Position numbers and translations under genes: made by a program
The notes under the pieces: generated by a model
The model's database searches: none
What the model was told of the DNA's origin: nothing
Seen by the model: only the letters and a program-made list of their open reading frames with translations
Part shown: piece after piece, positions 10,684 through 20,781 of the stretch
How the letters are laid out: the number at the start of each line of letters is the position of its first letter
Numbering within the stretch: the first letter of the stretch is position 1
Assembly (NCBI RefSeq): GCF_900113055.1
Contig: NZ_FONZ01000001.1
Coordinates: 496,001 to 560,000, forward strand
From: Flavimobilis marinus
GTDB taxonomy: Bacteria; Actinomycetota; Actinomycetes; Actinomycetales; Cellulomonadaceae
Length of the DNA: 64,000 nt
Direction of reading: 5' to 3'

Positions 10684-12021
10684 GTGAGCACCATCACCGA
10701 GACGCCTGGCAGCACCACCGAGGACCGCGGGACCGCACGTCCCGGGGACCAGCGCCAGACGGCGGCCGAGCTCGCCCAGCAGTGGGCGAACGACCCCCGC
10801 TGGGAGGGCATCCGTCGCGACTACACCGCCGAGGACGTGGTCGCCCTGCGCGGCTCGGTCCGGGAGGACCCCACCCTGGCCCGTCGCGGCGCCGAGAAGC
10901 TCTGGGACCTCATCCACAGCGAGGAGTGGGTGCCCGCCCTCGGCGCCCTGACCGGCAACCAGGCCGTGCAGCAGGTGCGCGCCGGCCTCAAGGCCATCTA
11001 CCTGTCCGGCTGGCAGGTCGCCGCCGACGCCAACCTCTCGGGCCAGACGTACCCCGATCAGTCGCTGTACCCCGCGAACTCGGTGCCCGCCGTCGTGCGT
11101 CGCATCAACAACGCGCTGCTGCGTGCGGACCAGATCGAGACCGCCGAGCACGGCCAGCCGCAGCGGGACTGGGTCGCCCCGATCGTCGCCGACGCCGAGG
11201 CCGGGTTCGGTGGCCCGCTCAACGCCTACGAGCTGATGATGTCGATGATCCAGTCCGGCGCCGCCGGGGTGCACTGGGAGGACCAGCTGGCCTCGGAGAA
11301 GAAGTGCGGCCACCTCGGCGGCAAGGTGCTCGTGCCGACCGCCCAGCACATCCGCACCCTCAACGCCGCGCGCCTCGCCGCGGACGTCTCGGGGGCCTCG
11401 ACCCTGGTCATCGCCCGGACCGACTCGCTCGCCGCCGACCTCATCACCTCGGACGCCGACCCGCGCGACCACGAGTTCCTCACCGGGGACCGCACCGTCG
11501 AGGGCTTCTACCGGACCCGGCCCGGGGAGGAGGCCACGATCGCCCGCGGCCTCGCGTACGCCCCCTACGCGGACATGATCTGGGTCGAGAGCGGGGAGCC
11601 GGACCTCGGGCTCGCGCGCCGGTTCGCCGAGCGTATCCACGCCGAGCACCCGGGCAAGAAGCTCGCCTACAACTGCTCGCCGTCGTTCAACTGGAAGAAG
11701 CACCTCGACGACGCCCAGATCGCGACGTTCCAGCGGGAGCTCGCCAGCTACGGCTACGCCTTCCAGTTCATCACCCTCGCCGGGTTCCACTCGCTGAACC
11801 ACTCGATGTACAACCTCGCCCGCGGCTACAGCGCGAGCGGCATGACCGCGTACGTCGAGCTGCAGGAGGCCGAGTTCGCCTCCGAGGCCGACGGCTACAC
11901 CGCCACGCGCCACCAGCGCGAGGTCGGCACCGGCTACTTCGACCGGGTCGCCACCGCCCTCAACCCGACCAGCGCCACCCTCGCGCTCGCGGGTTCGACG
12001 GAGACCGCGCAGTTCCACTGA
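10684..12021 (+). CDS. aceA: Isocitrate lyase
   Basis: It cleaves isocitrate to succinate and glyoxylate, the first step of the glyoxylate shunt needed for growth on acetate or fatty acids. The 445-residue size fits the short AceA/ICL1 class. The signature KKCGH carries the catalytic Cys208, and WVESGEPDL and [10 protein letters not shown] substrate-binding segments are intact. The GTG at 10684 has CTGGAGGACACC before it; an upstream in-frame ATG at 10633 is less likely. aceB follows after 37 bases as an operon, and the divergent ramB gene is the likely regulator. Confidence 0.97.
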   Translation: MSTITETPGSTTEDRGTARPGDQRQTAAELAQQWANDPRWEGIRRDYTAEDVVALRGSVREDPTLARRGAEKLWDLIHSEEWVPALGALTGNQAVQQVRAGLKAIYLSGWQVAADANLSGQTYPDQSLYPANSVPAVVRRINNALLRADQIETAEHGQPQRDWVAPIVADAEAGFGGPLNAYELMMSMIQSGAAGVHWEDQLASEKKCGHLGGKVLVPTAQHIRTLNAARLAADVSGASTLVIARTDSLAADLITSDADPRDHEFLTGDRTVEGFYRTRPGEEATIARGLAYAPYADMIWVESGEPDLGLARRFAERIHAEHPGKKLAYNCSPSFNWKKHLDDAQIATFQRELASYGYAFQFITLAGFHSLNHSMYNLARGYSASGMTAYVELQEAEFASEADGYTATRHQREVGTGYFDRVATALNPTSATLALAGSTETAQFH

Positions 12022-12058
12022 GCCTCGCCCCCAGCGCACCCACCGAACGGAGAGCACG

Positions 12059-13756
12059 ATGACCACCTCAGCCCTCACCACGCCTCGCCCGTCGACCACG
12101 CGGCCCGCGCCCGGCACGATGCAGATCGTCGGACCCATGGGCGACCGCTACGCGGAGATCCTCACGCCCGCCGCGCTCGAGTTCCTCGGCCAGCTGCACG
12201 AGCGCTTCGTCGGCCGGCGGCACGAGATCCTCGTCGAGCGCCAGCGCTCGCGGCAGATGATCGAGGACGGGATCGATCCCGACTTCCTCGCCGAGACCGC
12301 GCACGTCCGCGAGGACGCGTCGTGGCGCGTGGCGGGGGCGGCCCCCGGGCTGTCCCGTCGGCACGTCGAGATCACCGGGCCCACGGACCCGAAGATGGCG
12401 ATCAACGCGCTCAACTCGGGCGCCGACGTCTGGCTGGCCGACCAGGAGGACGCGACGAGCCCGACCTGGGAGAACGTCGTCGGCGGCCAGCTCGCGCTGC
12501 GCGACGCGATCCGCGGGCGGCTCGCGTTCACCTCGCCCGAGGGCAAGACCTACGCCCTCGCGCACACGGACCTTCGGGCCATGCCGACGATCGTCATGCG
12601 GCCGCGCGGCTGGCACCTGATCGAGAAGCACCTGCGCTTCGTCGACCGCGCCGGTCAGACTACGTCGGCGTCGGCGAGCCTGGTGGACTTCGGGCTGTAC
12701 TTCTTCCACAACGCGGACGAGCTGATCACGCGCGGCCGCGGCCCGTACTTCTACCTGCCCAAGCTCGAGGGGCGGCGCGAGGCGCGCCTGTGGGACGACA
12801 TCTTCACCTTTGCGCAGGAGCGGCTCGGCATCCCGCACGGCACCGTCCGCGCCACCGTGCTGATCGAGACGCTGCCCGCGGCGTTCGAGATGGAGGAGAT
12901 CCTCTACGAGCTGCGCGACCACTGCGCGGGCTTGAACGCGGGCCGGTGGGACTACCTGTTCTCGATCATCAAGAGCTTCCGCTGCCGCGGCGAGTACTTC
13001 GTGCTCCCTGACCGCAGCCGCGTCTCGATGACCGTGCCGTTCATGCGGGCGTACACGGAGCTGCTCGTCGCGACGTGCCACAAGCGCGGGGCGCACGCGA
13101 TCGGCGGGATGTCCGCGTTCATCCCGGACCGCCGCAACCCGGAGGTGACCGCGAAGGCCGAGGAGCAGGTGCGGGCGGACAAGCGGCGTGAGGCGACCGA
13201 CGGGTTCGACGGCACCTGGGTCGCGCACCCCGACCTGATCCCGTTCGCCCGGGAGGAGTTCGAGGCGGTGCTGGGGGAGCGCGACAACCAGCTCGACCGC
13301 CTGCGCGACGACGTGCACGTCGAGGCCGCCGACCTCCTCGACATCCGCTCGGCGTCGGCGACGGGCGCCACGGTCTCCGCGGCTGGCCTGCGGACGAATG
13401 TGTCCGTCGGGGTGCGCTACCTCGAGTCCTGGCTCCGGGGCGTGGGCGCCGCCGCGATCGACCACCTGATGGAGGACGCGGCCACCGCCGAGATCTCCCG
13501 GTCGCAGGTGTGGCAGTGGATCCACAACGGCACCCGGACCGAGGGGGGCGTCCCCATCACGGCCGAGCGCGTGGAGGCGTTGCTCGCGCAGATCGTCGAC
13601 GACTTCCCGCGGACGCCGGGCAACCGGATCGCCGACGCCGCCGACATCTTCCGCCAGGTCACGCTCGGCGAGGAGTTCCCGACGTTCCTGACCATCTCGG
13701 CGTACTCCCAGCACCTCGTGCGTGGCACGGCGCCGTCGGCCCCGACGCCGTCCTGA
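12059..13756 (+). CDS. aceB: Malate synthase A
   Basis: The second glyoxylate-shunt enzyme condenses glyoxylate with acetyl-CoA to malate. The 565-residue protein belongs to the A isoform (about 540 residues, with no long inserted domain of the G isoform). It contains the TIM-barrel segments DQEDATSPTWENVV, IVMRPRGWHL and ATVLIETLPAAFEMEEILYELRDH and the C-terminal SRSQVWQWIHNG. The ATG at 12059 is preceded by CGGAGAGCACG. It is cotranscribed with aceA; a GC-rich hairpin follows. Confidence 0.97.
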   Translation: MTTSALTTPRPSTTRPAPGTMQIVGPMGDRYAEILTPAALEFLGQLHERFVGRRHEILVERQRSRQMIEDGIDPDFLAETAHVREDASWRVAGAAPGLSRRHVEITGPTDPKMAINALNSGADVWLADQEDATSPTWENVVGGQLALRDAIRGRLAFTSPEGKTYALAHTDLRAMPTIVMRPRGWHLIEKHLRFVDRAGQTTSASASLVDFGLYFFHNADELITRGRGPYFYLPKLEGRREARLWDDIFTFAQERLGIPHGTVRATVLIETLPAAFEMEEILYELRDHCAGLNAGRWDYLFSIIKSFRCRGEYFVLPDRSRVSMTVPFMRAYTELLVATCHKRGAHAIGGMSAFIPDRRNPEVTAKAEEQVRADKRREATDGFDGTWVAHPDLIPFAREEFEAVLGERDNQLDRLRDDVHVEAADLLDIRSASATGATVSAAGLRTNVSVGVRYLESWLRGVGAAAIDHLMEDAATAEISRSQVWQWIHNGTRTEGGVPITAERVEALLAQIVDDFPRTPGNRIADAADIFRQVTLGEEFPTFLTISAYSQHLVRGTAPSAPTPS

Positions 13757-13800
13757 GGGCGAGCGGGCGTCACGCCCGCGACCCTGCCGACGCCCTCCGT

Positions 13801-13823
13801 CCCGCTCCGACCCCTGGAGCGGG
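13801..13823 (+). terminator. Hairpin after aceB
   Basis: CCCGCTCC (13801-13808) pairs with GGAGCGGG (13816-13823). It follows a nested GC-rich hairpin (GCGGGCG/CGCCCGC, 13763-13779) inside a GAGGGCG/CGCCCTC repeat (13755-13797). The two stem-loops together probably end the aceAB transcript. Confidence 0.5.
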
Positions 13824-13857
13824 GCGGGGGCGTTCTGGCATTGTCGCCGCAGCCCGA

Positions 13858-13869
13858 TAGCCTAGGGCC
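13858..13869 (+). promoter_or_regulatory. guaB3 -10 box, leaderless start
   Basis: TAGCCT (13858-13863) is six bases before the GTG; CTGGCA (13835-13840) at 17-base spacing could be a weak -35. No ribosome site is present. Confidence 0.6.
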
Positions 13870-14994
13870 GTGAGCAACGAGATCGAGATCGGCCGTGGCA
13901 AGCGCGGACGCCGCGCATACTCCTTCGACGACGTCGCGGTCGTCCCGTCCCGCCGCACGCGGGACCCCGAGGACGTGTCCGTGGGGTGGCAGATCGACGC
14001 GTACCACTTCGAGGTGCCGATCATGGCGGCCCCGATGGACTCGGTGATGAGCCCGGCCACCGCCGTCGCGCTCGGACGCCTCGGCGGGCTCGGAGTCCTC
14101 GACCTCGAGGGCCTCTGGACGCGCTACGAGGACCCGCAGCCGCTGCTCGACGAGATCGCCGGCCTCGACCCCGAGGCCGCGACCGCCCGCATGCAGGAGA
14201 TCTACGCCGCTCCGATCAAGGCCGAGCTCATCCGGGCACGCCTCAAGGAGATCCGTGACGCCGGCGTCACGGTCGCGGGGTCGCTGAGCCCCCAGCGCAC
14301 GCAGGAGTTCTCCGCCGACGTCGTCGCCGCGGGGGTCGACCTCTTCATCATCCGCGGCACCACGGTCTCTGCCGAGCACGTCTCGAGCAACGCCGAGCCG
14401 CTGAACCTCAAGCGCTTCATCTACGAGCTCGACGTCCCGGTGATCGTGGGCGGGGCGTCGACGTACACCGCGGCGCTGCACCTCATGCGGACCGGCGCGG
14501 CCGGGGTCCTGGTCGGGTTCGGCGGGGGCGCGGCGCACACGACGCGCACCTCGCTGGGTATCCACGCGCCGATGGCCACGGCCGTCGCGGACGTCGCGGC
14601 CGCGCGCCGGGACTACCTCGACGAGTCCGGCGGGCGCTACGTCCACGTGATCGCCGACGGCGGCGTCGGGCGTTCCGGCGACCTCGTCAAGGCGATCGCC
14701 GTGGGCGCCGACGCCGTCATGGTCGGTGCCGCGCTGGCCCGCGCCGAGGAGGCGCCGGGCCGCGGCTGGCACTGGGGCTCCGAGGCGCACCACCCGCAGC
14801 TGCCGCGCGGCGAGCGCGTGCGGGTCGGCTCTGCCGGCACCCTCGAGGAGATCCTCTTCGGCCCGGGGCGCCAGGCCGACGGCACGCTGAACCTCGTCGG
14901 TGCGCTGCGCCGCGCGATGGCGACCACCGGGTACTCCGACCTCAAGGAGTTCCAGCGCGTCGAGGTCGTCGTCTCGCCCTACCAGCCGTTCTGA
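13870..14994 (+). CDS. guaB3: GuaB3 family IMP dehydrogenase-related protein
   Basis: A 374-residue IMPDH/GMP-reductase-family barrel of the GuaB3 subgroup found beside guaB2 in actinobacteria. It opens with RGKRGRRAYSFDDVAVVPSRRTRDP and keeps the barrel segments MAAPMDSVMSP and GGVGRSGDLVKAIAVGADAV, but lacks CBS domains. The usual catalytic-loop motif with cysteine (GSICTT in GuaB) is replaced by GGGAAHTTRTSLG, so ordinary IMPDH chemistry is doubtful. Its reaction is not well established in actinobacteria. The leaderless GTG start follows the -10 box. A GNAT gene begins six bases after the stop. Confidence 0.9.
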   Translation: MSNEIEIGRGKRGRRAYSFDDVAVVPSRRTRDPEDVSVGWQIDAYHFEVPIMAAPMDSVMSPATAVALGRLGGLGVLDLEGLWTRYEDPQPLLDEIAGLDPEAATARMQEIYAAPIKAELIRARLKEIRDAGVTVAGSLSPQRTQEFSADVVAAGVDLFIIRGTTVSAEHVSSNAEPLNLKRFIYELDVPVIVGGASTYTAALHLMRTGAAGVLVGFGGGAAHTTRTSLGIHAPMATAVADVAAARRDYLDESGGRYVHVIADGGVGRSGDLVKAIAVGADAVMVGAALARAEEAPGRGWHWGSEAHHPQLPRGERVRVGSAGTLEEILFGPGRQADGTLNLVGALRRAMATTGYSDLKEFQRVEVVVSPYQPF

Positions 14995-14999
14995 TCGGC

Positions 15000-15461
15000 G
15001 TGAGCGAGCGCGTCCCCGACGTCGAGATCGGGCCGGCGACCCAGGCTGACGGAACCGCCGTGGTCGCGCTCTGGCGGGCGGCCGGGCTGACCCGGCCGTG
15101 GAACGACCCCGACCGTGACTTCGCGGACGCGCTCGTGACCGCCACCTCCACGGTGCTCGTGGCACGTGGGCCGGGCGGCATCGACGGCACCGCCGCCGGG
15201 GACGACCCGGCCGTCGTCGGCTCCGTGATGGCGGGCTTCGACGGGCACCGGGGCTGGCTGTACTACCTGGCCGTGGCGCCCGAAGCGCGCGGGCAAGGGC
15301 TGGGGCGCGAGCTCGTCGTCGCCGCCGAGGCCTGGCTCGCCGGCCAGGGCGCACCCAAGGTGCAGCTCATGGTGCGCCGCGAGAACGCCGACGTGCAGGC
15401 CTTCTATGCCGCGCTCGGCTACGAAGACGCCGACTGCGTGGTGCTCGGCCGCCGGTTCTGA
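15000..15461 (+). CDS. GNAT-family acetyltransferase (YpeA-like)
   Basis: This 153-residue N-acetyltransferase has the acetyl-CoA-binding motif A VAPEARGQGLGRELVVAAEAWL at about residues 95-116 and the terminal NADVQAFYAALGYEDADCVVLGRRF typical of the YpeA subgroup. The substrate is unknown. The GTG at 15000 follows the guaB3 stop by five bases, which implies cotranscription and translational coupling. The 254 bases downstream to gabD2 hold no gene I can support. Confidence 0.85.
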   Translation: MSERVPDVEIGPATQADGTAVVALWRAAGLTRPWNDPDRDFADALVTATSTVLVARGPGGIDGTAAGDDPAVVGSVMAGFDGHRGWLYYLAVAPEARGQGLGRELVVAAEAWLAGQGAPKVQLMVRRENADVQAFYAALGYEDADCVVLGRRF

Positions 15462-15703
15462 GACCCTGCCGTCGTCGAGGTGCCCGCCCGCGCGCTCGAC
15501 GAGTCAGAGAGGCGGGTCCCCGCTCCGACAGCGCCTCCTGCCTGACTCGGGGCCGGGTTGTCGGAGTCGGCGTGCGTGGGAGGACGGGCGCCAGTTGTGG
15601 CCTCGTCGTGCTCTGCCTGTGTGTGGGTCTGGGTGGGGCGAGGTGGGACGCCGTGCTCGCCCTGGGTGTGCACAGCCCGCAGCCCGTGTCAGAGGTGGCG
15701 TCG

Positions 15704-15715
15704 TAGGGTCGGGGC
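15704..15715 (+). promoter_or_regulatory. gabD2 -10 box, leaderless start
   Basis: TAGGGT (15704-15709) followed by six bases and ATG. No ribosome site is present and no clear -35 is visible. Confidence 0.6.
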
Positions 15716-17332
15716 ATGGCCAACGACGACGACGCTCTCGAGATGCTCCTGAGCGACCCTGAGACCGACCCGCGCGCCACGTACGTGCTCGAGCCCGACG
15801 ACGTCGCGCACCTCGTGGCGCGGGTCGTCGCCGCCACGGGTGCGCCGGGCCACACCGCGCACTCGCCGTTGACGGGCGCACCCCTCGCCGCGGTGCCCCG
15901 GTCCGCTGCGCAGGACGCGGCGCGCGCCGCCGGCCTCGCGCGCGCCGCGCAGCGCGACTGGGCCCGCGTGGCGCCGGCCCAGCGCGCTCGGGTCCTGCTG
16001 GCGCTACACGACCTCGTGCTGGCCGAGCAGTCGGACATCCTCGACCTCATCCAGCTCGAGTCCGGCAAGGCGCGCGCCTCGGCGTTCGAGGAGGTGGCCG
16101 ACGTCGCCCAGGTCAGCCGGCACTACGGCCTGCGCGGCCCCGGGTACCTGCGCCAGCGGCGCGTGCCCGGGATGCTGCCGGTGCTCACCCAGGCCCGGGT
16201 CCACCACCGGCCCATCGGCGTCGTCGGCGTGATCGCGCCGTGGAACTACCCGCTCACCCTCGCGCTCGCCGACGTGCTGCCAGCGCTCCTCGCGGGCAAC
16301 GGCGTCGTGCTCAAGCCCGACGAGCAGACGGCGCTGAGCGCGCTGTGGGCCGCGGACGCGCTCGAGCGCGCGGGGCTGCCTGCAGGGCTGCTCCAGGTCG
16401 TGGTCGGTGGCGCGGAGGTGGGTTCGGCCGTGGTGGACGCCGTCGACCACATCGTGTTCACCGGGTCGACCGCGACCGGGCGGATCATCGCGCGCCAGGC
16501 AGGGGAGCGGCTCATCGGCGCGACGCTCGAGCTCGGCGGCAAGAATTCCATGTACGTCGCGGCCGACGCCGACGTGGAGGCGGCCGCAGCCGGAGCCGTG
16601 CGGGCGTGCTTCTCCAACTCCGGTCAGCTGTGCATGTCGATCGAGCGGCTGGTCGTGCACGCCGACGTCGCCGACGCGTTCCTGCCGGCGTTCGTGGCGC
16701 GCGTGCGCGCGATGCGCCTCGGCGGGGACCTCGACTACTCGGCCGACATGGGCTCGCTCGTGTCCGCCGCCCAGCTCGAGCGCGTGGCCGCACACGTCGA
16801 CGACGCGGTCGCGCGCGGGGCACGTGTGCTGACCGGCGGAGTGCACCGGTCGGACGTCGGTGAGCTGTTCTACGCACCGACCGTCCTCGCGGACGTCCCG
16901 GCGGACGCGGTCTGCGCCCGCGAGGAGACCTTCGGCCCGGTCGTGTCGGTCACCGTAGTCCCGGACGACGACGCCGCGATCGTCGCGATGAACGACACCG
17001 AGTACGGACTGAACGCCTCGGTGTGGAGCGGGTCCGCGGCCCATGGCCGTGCGCTCGCTGCTCGCGTCGAGGCCGGCACCGTGAACGTCAACGACGGCTA
17101 CGCCGCAGCGTGGGGCTCGGTGGCCGCACCGCTCGGCGGCTGGAAGGCGTCGGGCCTCGGGCGTCGCCACGGCCGCGAAGGGCTGCTCGGGCTGACCGAG
17201 GCCCAGACCGTCGTCGTGCAGCGCGGTGGCCGACACGTCTCCCTCGACGCGCTCTTCACCCTGCCCGAGGGCAAGGGGCAGGCGCTACTGTCGACGGGTC
17301 TGCGTGCGCTCAAGGCACTCCGCCTCCCGTGA
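15716..17332 (+). CDS. gabD2: Succinate-semialdehyde dehydrogenase, GabD2 type
   Basis: This 538-residue aldehyde dehydrogenase closely follows M. tuberculosis GabD2 along its length: GVVGVIAPWNYPLTLALADV, LKPDEQTALSALWAADALERAGLPAG and GRRHGREGLLGLTEAQT. The catalytic Cys306 lies in CFSNSGQLCMSIERL and the general base Glu272 in LELGGKNS. It oxidises succinic semialdehyde to succinate with NADP, joining GABA or the alternative 2-oxoglutarate route to the TCA cycle. A non-homologous N-terminal 25 residues (MANDDDALEMLLSDPETD) extends it slightly. The start is set by a leaderless -10 box, and a strong bidirectional terminator follows. Confidence 0.9.
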   Translation: MANDDDALEMLLSDPETDPRATYVLEPDDVAHLVARVVAATGAPGHTAHSPLTGAPLAAVPRSAAQDAARAAGLARAAQRDWARVAPAQRARVLLALHDLVLAEQSDILDLIQLESGKARASAFEEVADVAQVSRHYGLRGPGYLRQRRVPGMLPVLTQARVHHRPIGVVGVIAPWNYPLTLALADVLPALLAGNGVVLKPDEQTALSALWAADALERAGLPAGLLQVVVGGAEVGSAVVDAVDHIVFTGSTATGRIIARQAGERLIGATLELGGKNSMYVAADADVEAAAAGAVRACFSNSGQLCMSIERLVVHADVADAFLPAFVARVRAMRLGGDLDYSADMGSLVSAAQLERVAAHVDDAVARGARVLTGGVHRSDVGELFYAPTVLADVPADAVCAREETFGPVVSVTVVPDDDAAIVAMNDTEYGLNASVWSGSAAHGRALAARVEAGTVNVNDGYAAAWGSVAAPLGGWKASGLGRRHGREGLLGLTEAQTVVVQRGGRHVSLDALFTLPEGKGQALLSTGLRALKALRLP

Positions 17333-17338
17333 ACGGCC

Positions 17339-17368
17339 CGAGGCCCGTCCCCTCGGGGACGGGCCTCG
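17339..17368. terminator. Bidirectional terminator between gabD2 and ackA
   Basis: A perfect 14-bp stem (CGAGGCCCGTCCCC, 17339-17352, with 17355-17368) lies between the convergent genes and can end both transcripts. Confidence 0.85.
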
Positions 17369-17407
17369 AGATGACGCGCCTCGAGCGGACGGGCCTCGAC
17401 GCGCGCG

Positions 17408-18667
17408 TCAGACCTCGGCGGGGTCCTCGTCGACCAGCGCGATGCACTGACGAGCGATCGCCAGCTCCTCGTTGGTCGGGACCACCATGACGAGCGTCGA
17501 GGTCCAGTCGGGGGAGATGATCCTCGGCTCCTTCACCCGGCCCTCGTTGCGCACCGGGTCGACCGCGATGCCCAGGCTCTCGAGCCCGGCGGCCGTGAGC
17601 GCGCGCACGATGTCGTCGTTCTCCCCGACGCCCGCCGTGAACGTGATGACGTCGACGCGACCGAGGATCGCGTGGTACGCGCCGATGTACTTCTTCAGGC
17701 GGTGGATGTAGACGTCCAGGGCGAGCTTGGCGCCCTCGTCGCCCTGCTCGATCAGCTCGTGCAGCGCGCGGAAGTCGTTCTCCCCGCTCAGGCCCTTGAG
17801 GCCGGACTTCTTGTTCAGCAGGTCGTCGATCTCGTCGATGCTCATGCCCGCGTTGCGGTGCAGGTGGAACACGACCGCGGGGTCGATGTCACCGGTGCGG
17901 GTGCCCATGACCAGGCCCTCCAGGGGCGTCATGCCCATGGACGTCTCGATCGCCTTGCCGCCGCGCACGGCCGACGCCGACGCGCCGTTGCCGAGGTGCA
18001 GGATGATCTGGTTGAGGTCCTCCAGGCGGCGCCCGAGCACGCGCGAGACCTTGCCGGCGACGTACTGGTGGCTGGTGCCGTGGAAGCCGTAGCGCCGGAC
18101 CCCGTGCTCGCGCGCCACCTCGGCGTTCAGCGCGTACGTGTACGCCGCCTCGGGGAGCGTCTGGAAGAACGCCGTGTCGAAGATCGCCACGTGCGGGACG
18201 TCGGGCAGCAGCGCGCGCCCGACCTCGATGCCCGCGACGTGACCCGGGTTGTGCAGGGGGGCGAGCGGGATCAGGTCGCGGATCTTGCCCAGGACGTCGT
18301 CGTCGATCAGCACGGGTCCCGAGAAGTACGACCCACCCTGCACGACGCGGTGGCCGACCGCGACGATGTTGGACTGCTCGAGGTCGGGGCCCTGCGTCTG
18401 GAACATGCCGAGCACCTCGCGGAGGGCAGCCCCGTGGTCCGGCACGACGGGGCGCGCGGTCGTCGTGTTGCCCGCGAACTTGTGCGTGACGATCCCTTCG
18501 CCCTCGCCGATGCGCTCGACCAGCCCAGAGGCGATCGCCTCACCACCGATGGGGTTCACCAGCTGGTACTTGACGGACGAGGAGCCCGAGTTGATGACCA
18601 GGACGCTGCCGTGCGCGCCGTTCGCGCTGTACGCGGAGAGACGGTCGCCGGGGGTGGGATTCATCAT
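17408..18667 (-). CDS. ackA: Acetate kinase
   Basis: It interconverts acetyl phosphate + ADP and acetate + ATP in the cytosol. The 419-residue protein has the ASKHA nucleotide-binding signatures [14 protein letters not shown] near the N-terminus, [13 protein letters not shown], and FTAGVGEND near the C-terminus. Its ATG (18667) overlaps the pta stop codon as ATGA, so the genes are translationally coupled; MM gives a second possible start three bases later. Last gene of xfp-pta-ackA. A 20-residue N-terminal extension ([20 protein letters not shown]) precedes the conserved domain. Confidence 0.97.
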   Translation of the reverse strand: MMNPTPGDRLSAYSANGAHGSVLVINSGSSSVKYQLVNPIGGEAIASGLVERIGEGEGIVTHKFAGNTTTARPVVPDHGAALREVLGMFQTQGPDLEQSNIVAVGHRVVQGGSYFSGPVLIDDDVLGKIRDLIPLAPLHNPGHVAGIEVGRALLPDVPHVAIFDTAFFQTLPEAAYTYALNAEVAREHGVRRYGFHGTSHQYVAGKVSRVLGRRLEDLNQIILHLGNGASASAVRGGKAIETSMGMTPLEGLVMGTRTGDIDPAVVFHLHRNAGMSIDEIDDLLNKKSGLKGLSGENDFRALHELIEQGDEGAKLALDVYIHRLKKYIGAYHAILGRVDVITFTAGVGENDDIVRALTAAGLESLGIAVDPVRNEGRVKEPRIISPDWTSTLVMVVPTNEELAIARQCIALVDEDPAEV

Positions 18668-20781
18668 GCCTGGGGTGCTCCTTGCTCGGTGGTGGCTGCC
18701 GCGAGGAGCGCGGCATTCGCCTGTGCCTGGATGGCGGTGATCGCGACCGTGTTGACGATGTCCTGGACGAGTGCGCCGCGGGAGAGGTCGTTGACTGGCT
18801 TGCGCAGGCCCTGGAGGACGGGTCCGACCGCGATCGCTCCGGCCGAGCGCTGCACGGCCTTGTAGGTGTTGTTGCCGGTGTTGAGGTCCGGGAAGATGAA
18901 CACGGTAGCCCGGCCCGCGACGGCGGAGTCGGGAAGCTTGGTCTTCGCGACCGACGCGTCGACCGCGGCGTCGTACTGGATGGGACCCTCGACCGAGAGG
19001 TCCGGGCGCCGCTCCCGCACGAGCTCGGTGGCCTGACGCACCTTCTCGACGTCCGGGCCGGAGCCCGACTCGCCGGTCGAGTACGACAGCATCGCGATGC
19101 GGGGCTCGATGCCGAACTGGGCCGCCGTCGCGGCCGAGGAGATCGCGATGTCCGCGAGCTGCTCGGCGCTCGGGTCCGGGTTCACCGCTGCGTCGCCGTA
19201 GACGAGCACGCGGTCCTCGAGGCACATGAGGAACACCGACGACACGACGGAGACGTCCGGGAGCGTCTTGATGATCTCGAACGACGGCTTGATGGTGTGC
19301 GCCGTGGTGTGCGCGGCGCCCGAGACCATGCCGTCCGCGAGCCCGAGCTGGACCATCATCGTGCCGAAGTAGGACACCGACCGGACGATCTCCCGCGCGC
19401 GCTCCACGGTCATGCCCTTGTGCGCGCGCATCTCGGTGTACTTCTCCGCGAACTGCTCGAGCATCTCGCCGGCCGTCGGATCGACGATCCGCGCCCCCGA
19501 GATGTCCAGACCGAGCTCGGTCGCCCGCCCGCGGATCTCGCGCTCGTCGCCGAGGATCGTGAGCTGGGCGACCTGCCGCTGCAGCAGCGTCGAGGCGGCG
19601 CGCAGGATGCGGTCGTCGCTGCCCTCGGGCAGCACGATGTGCTTGCGGTCCGCCCGCGCCCGGTCCAGCAGCTCGTACTCGAACATGAGCGGCGTGACGA
19701 CCTCGGGCCGTGCGACCGCGAGGCGCGTGAGCAGGACCTCCGTGTCGACGTGCTGCTCGAAGAGCGCCAGCGCGGTATCGATCTTGCGCTGGGAGTCGGT
19801 CGAGACCCGGCCCCGGGCGCGCGAGGCCATGCTCGCGCTCCGGTACGTGCCCAGGTCCGTCTCGATGATTGGCAGGCTGGGGTCGAGACCCTCGACCAGG
19901 CGGGTCACCGAGTCCGGCGGAGAGAACCCGCCGTTGAGGATGATGCCGGCGAGCGACGGGAAGCCGTTCGCCGCATGGGCGGTGAGGAGCCCGAGCAGGA
20001 TGTCGGCGCGGTCACCCGGGGTGATGACGACGGCGCCGTCGGTGAGCCGGTCCAGCAGGTGCTCGATCGACATGGCGCCGACGAGCACGTCGCGGACCTC
20101 GCGTCCCAGCAGGTCGTCGTCGCCGAGCATCAGGCGGCCCTCGACGGCCTCCATGAGCTGGCGCACGGTCGGGGCCATGAGGAACGGGTCCTCGGGCATG
20201 GCCCACGCGGGCACCTGCGTGCTGAGGGCCTCGCGGACCTCGTCGAGCCGGTCGGGGTCGCACCGGTTGGCGATCACGGCCATGATCTGGGCGTGGTTGG
20301 TGGTGAGCTCGCCCACCGAGACCTCGGAGATCTGCCGGATCTCCTCCGGGGAGCGGCCGTTGCCGGACACGACGAGCATCACGGGGGCGCCGAGGTTCGC
20401 GGCGATGCGGGCGTTGTACGCCAGCTCGGTGGGGCCGGCGACGTCGGTGTAGTCCGTGCCGACGATCACGACGACGTCGCAGAGCTTCTGCACCTCGTGG
20501 TAGCGCGTGACGATGGTCGAGAGCGCGGCCTCGGGGTCGGCGTGCACGGCGTCGTACGTGACCCCGACGCACTTGTCGTAGTCGAGGTCGACGCCGTCGT
20601 GCGCGAGCAGCAGCTCGAGGACGTAGTCAGGGGCCTCCGTCGACCGTGCGACCGGGCGGAAGACCCCGACGCGCTGGACCCGGCGGGTCAGCACGTCGAC
20701 CAGGCCGAGCGCCACCGTCGACTTGCCCGTCTCGCCCTCGGGCGAGGTGATGTAGACGTTGCGCGCTTGCGTGGTACTCAC
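18664..20781 (-). CDS. pta: Phosphate acetyltransferase, long form
   Basis: It interconverts acetyl-CoA + phosphate and acetyl phosphate + CoA. The 705-residue form has an N-terminal P-loop domain ([17 protein letters not shown]), a central DRTGG regulatory domain (about residues 215-330) and a C-terminal catalytic PTA domain ([49 protein letters not shown]). The GTG start overlaps the stop of xfp as GTGA, so translation is coupled. Acetyl phosphate from the phosphoketolase can be turned into acetyl-CoA here or into ATP by AckA. Confidence 0.97.
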   Translation of the reverse strand: MSTTQARNVYITSPEGETGKSTVALGLVDVLTRRVQRVGVFRPVARSTEAPDYVLELLLAHDGVDLDYDKCVGVTYDAVHADPEAALSTIVTRYHEVQKLCDVVVIVGTDYTDVAGPTELAYNARIAANLGAPVMLVVSGNGRSPEEIRQISEVSVGELTTNHAQIMAVIANRCDPDRLDEVREALSTQVPAWAMPEDPFLMAPTVRQLMEAVEGRLMLGDDDLLGREVRDVLVGAMSIEHLLDRLTDGAVVITPGDRADILLGLLTAHAANGFPSLAGIILNGGFSPPDSVTRLVEGLDPSLPIIETDLGTYRSASMASRARGRVSTDSQRKIDTALALFEQHVDTEVLLTRLAVARPEVVTPLMFEYELLDRARADRKHIVLPEGSDDRILRAASTLLQRQVAQLTILGDEREIRGRATELGLDISGARIVDPTAGEMLEQFAEKYTEMRAHKGMTVERAREIVRSVSYFGTMMVQLGLADGMVSGAAHTTAHTIKPSFEIIKTLPDVSVVSSVFLMCLEDRVLVYGDAAVNPDPSAEQLADIAISSAATAAQFGIEPRIAMLSYSTGESGSGPDVEKVRQATELVRERRPDLSVEGPIQYDAAVDASVAKTKLPDSAVAGRATVFIFPDLNTGNNTYKAVQRSAGAIAVGPVLQGLRKPVNDLSRGALVQDIVNTVAITAIQAQANAALLAAATTEQGAPQA

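Noticed and set aside
15462-15715. Short frames between the GNAT gene and gabD2
   Set aside because: No ribosome site, Ser/Arg/Trp-rich translations and no conserved look; treated as non-coding.
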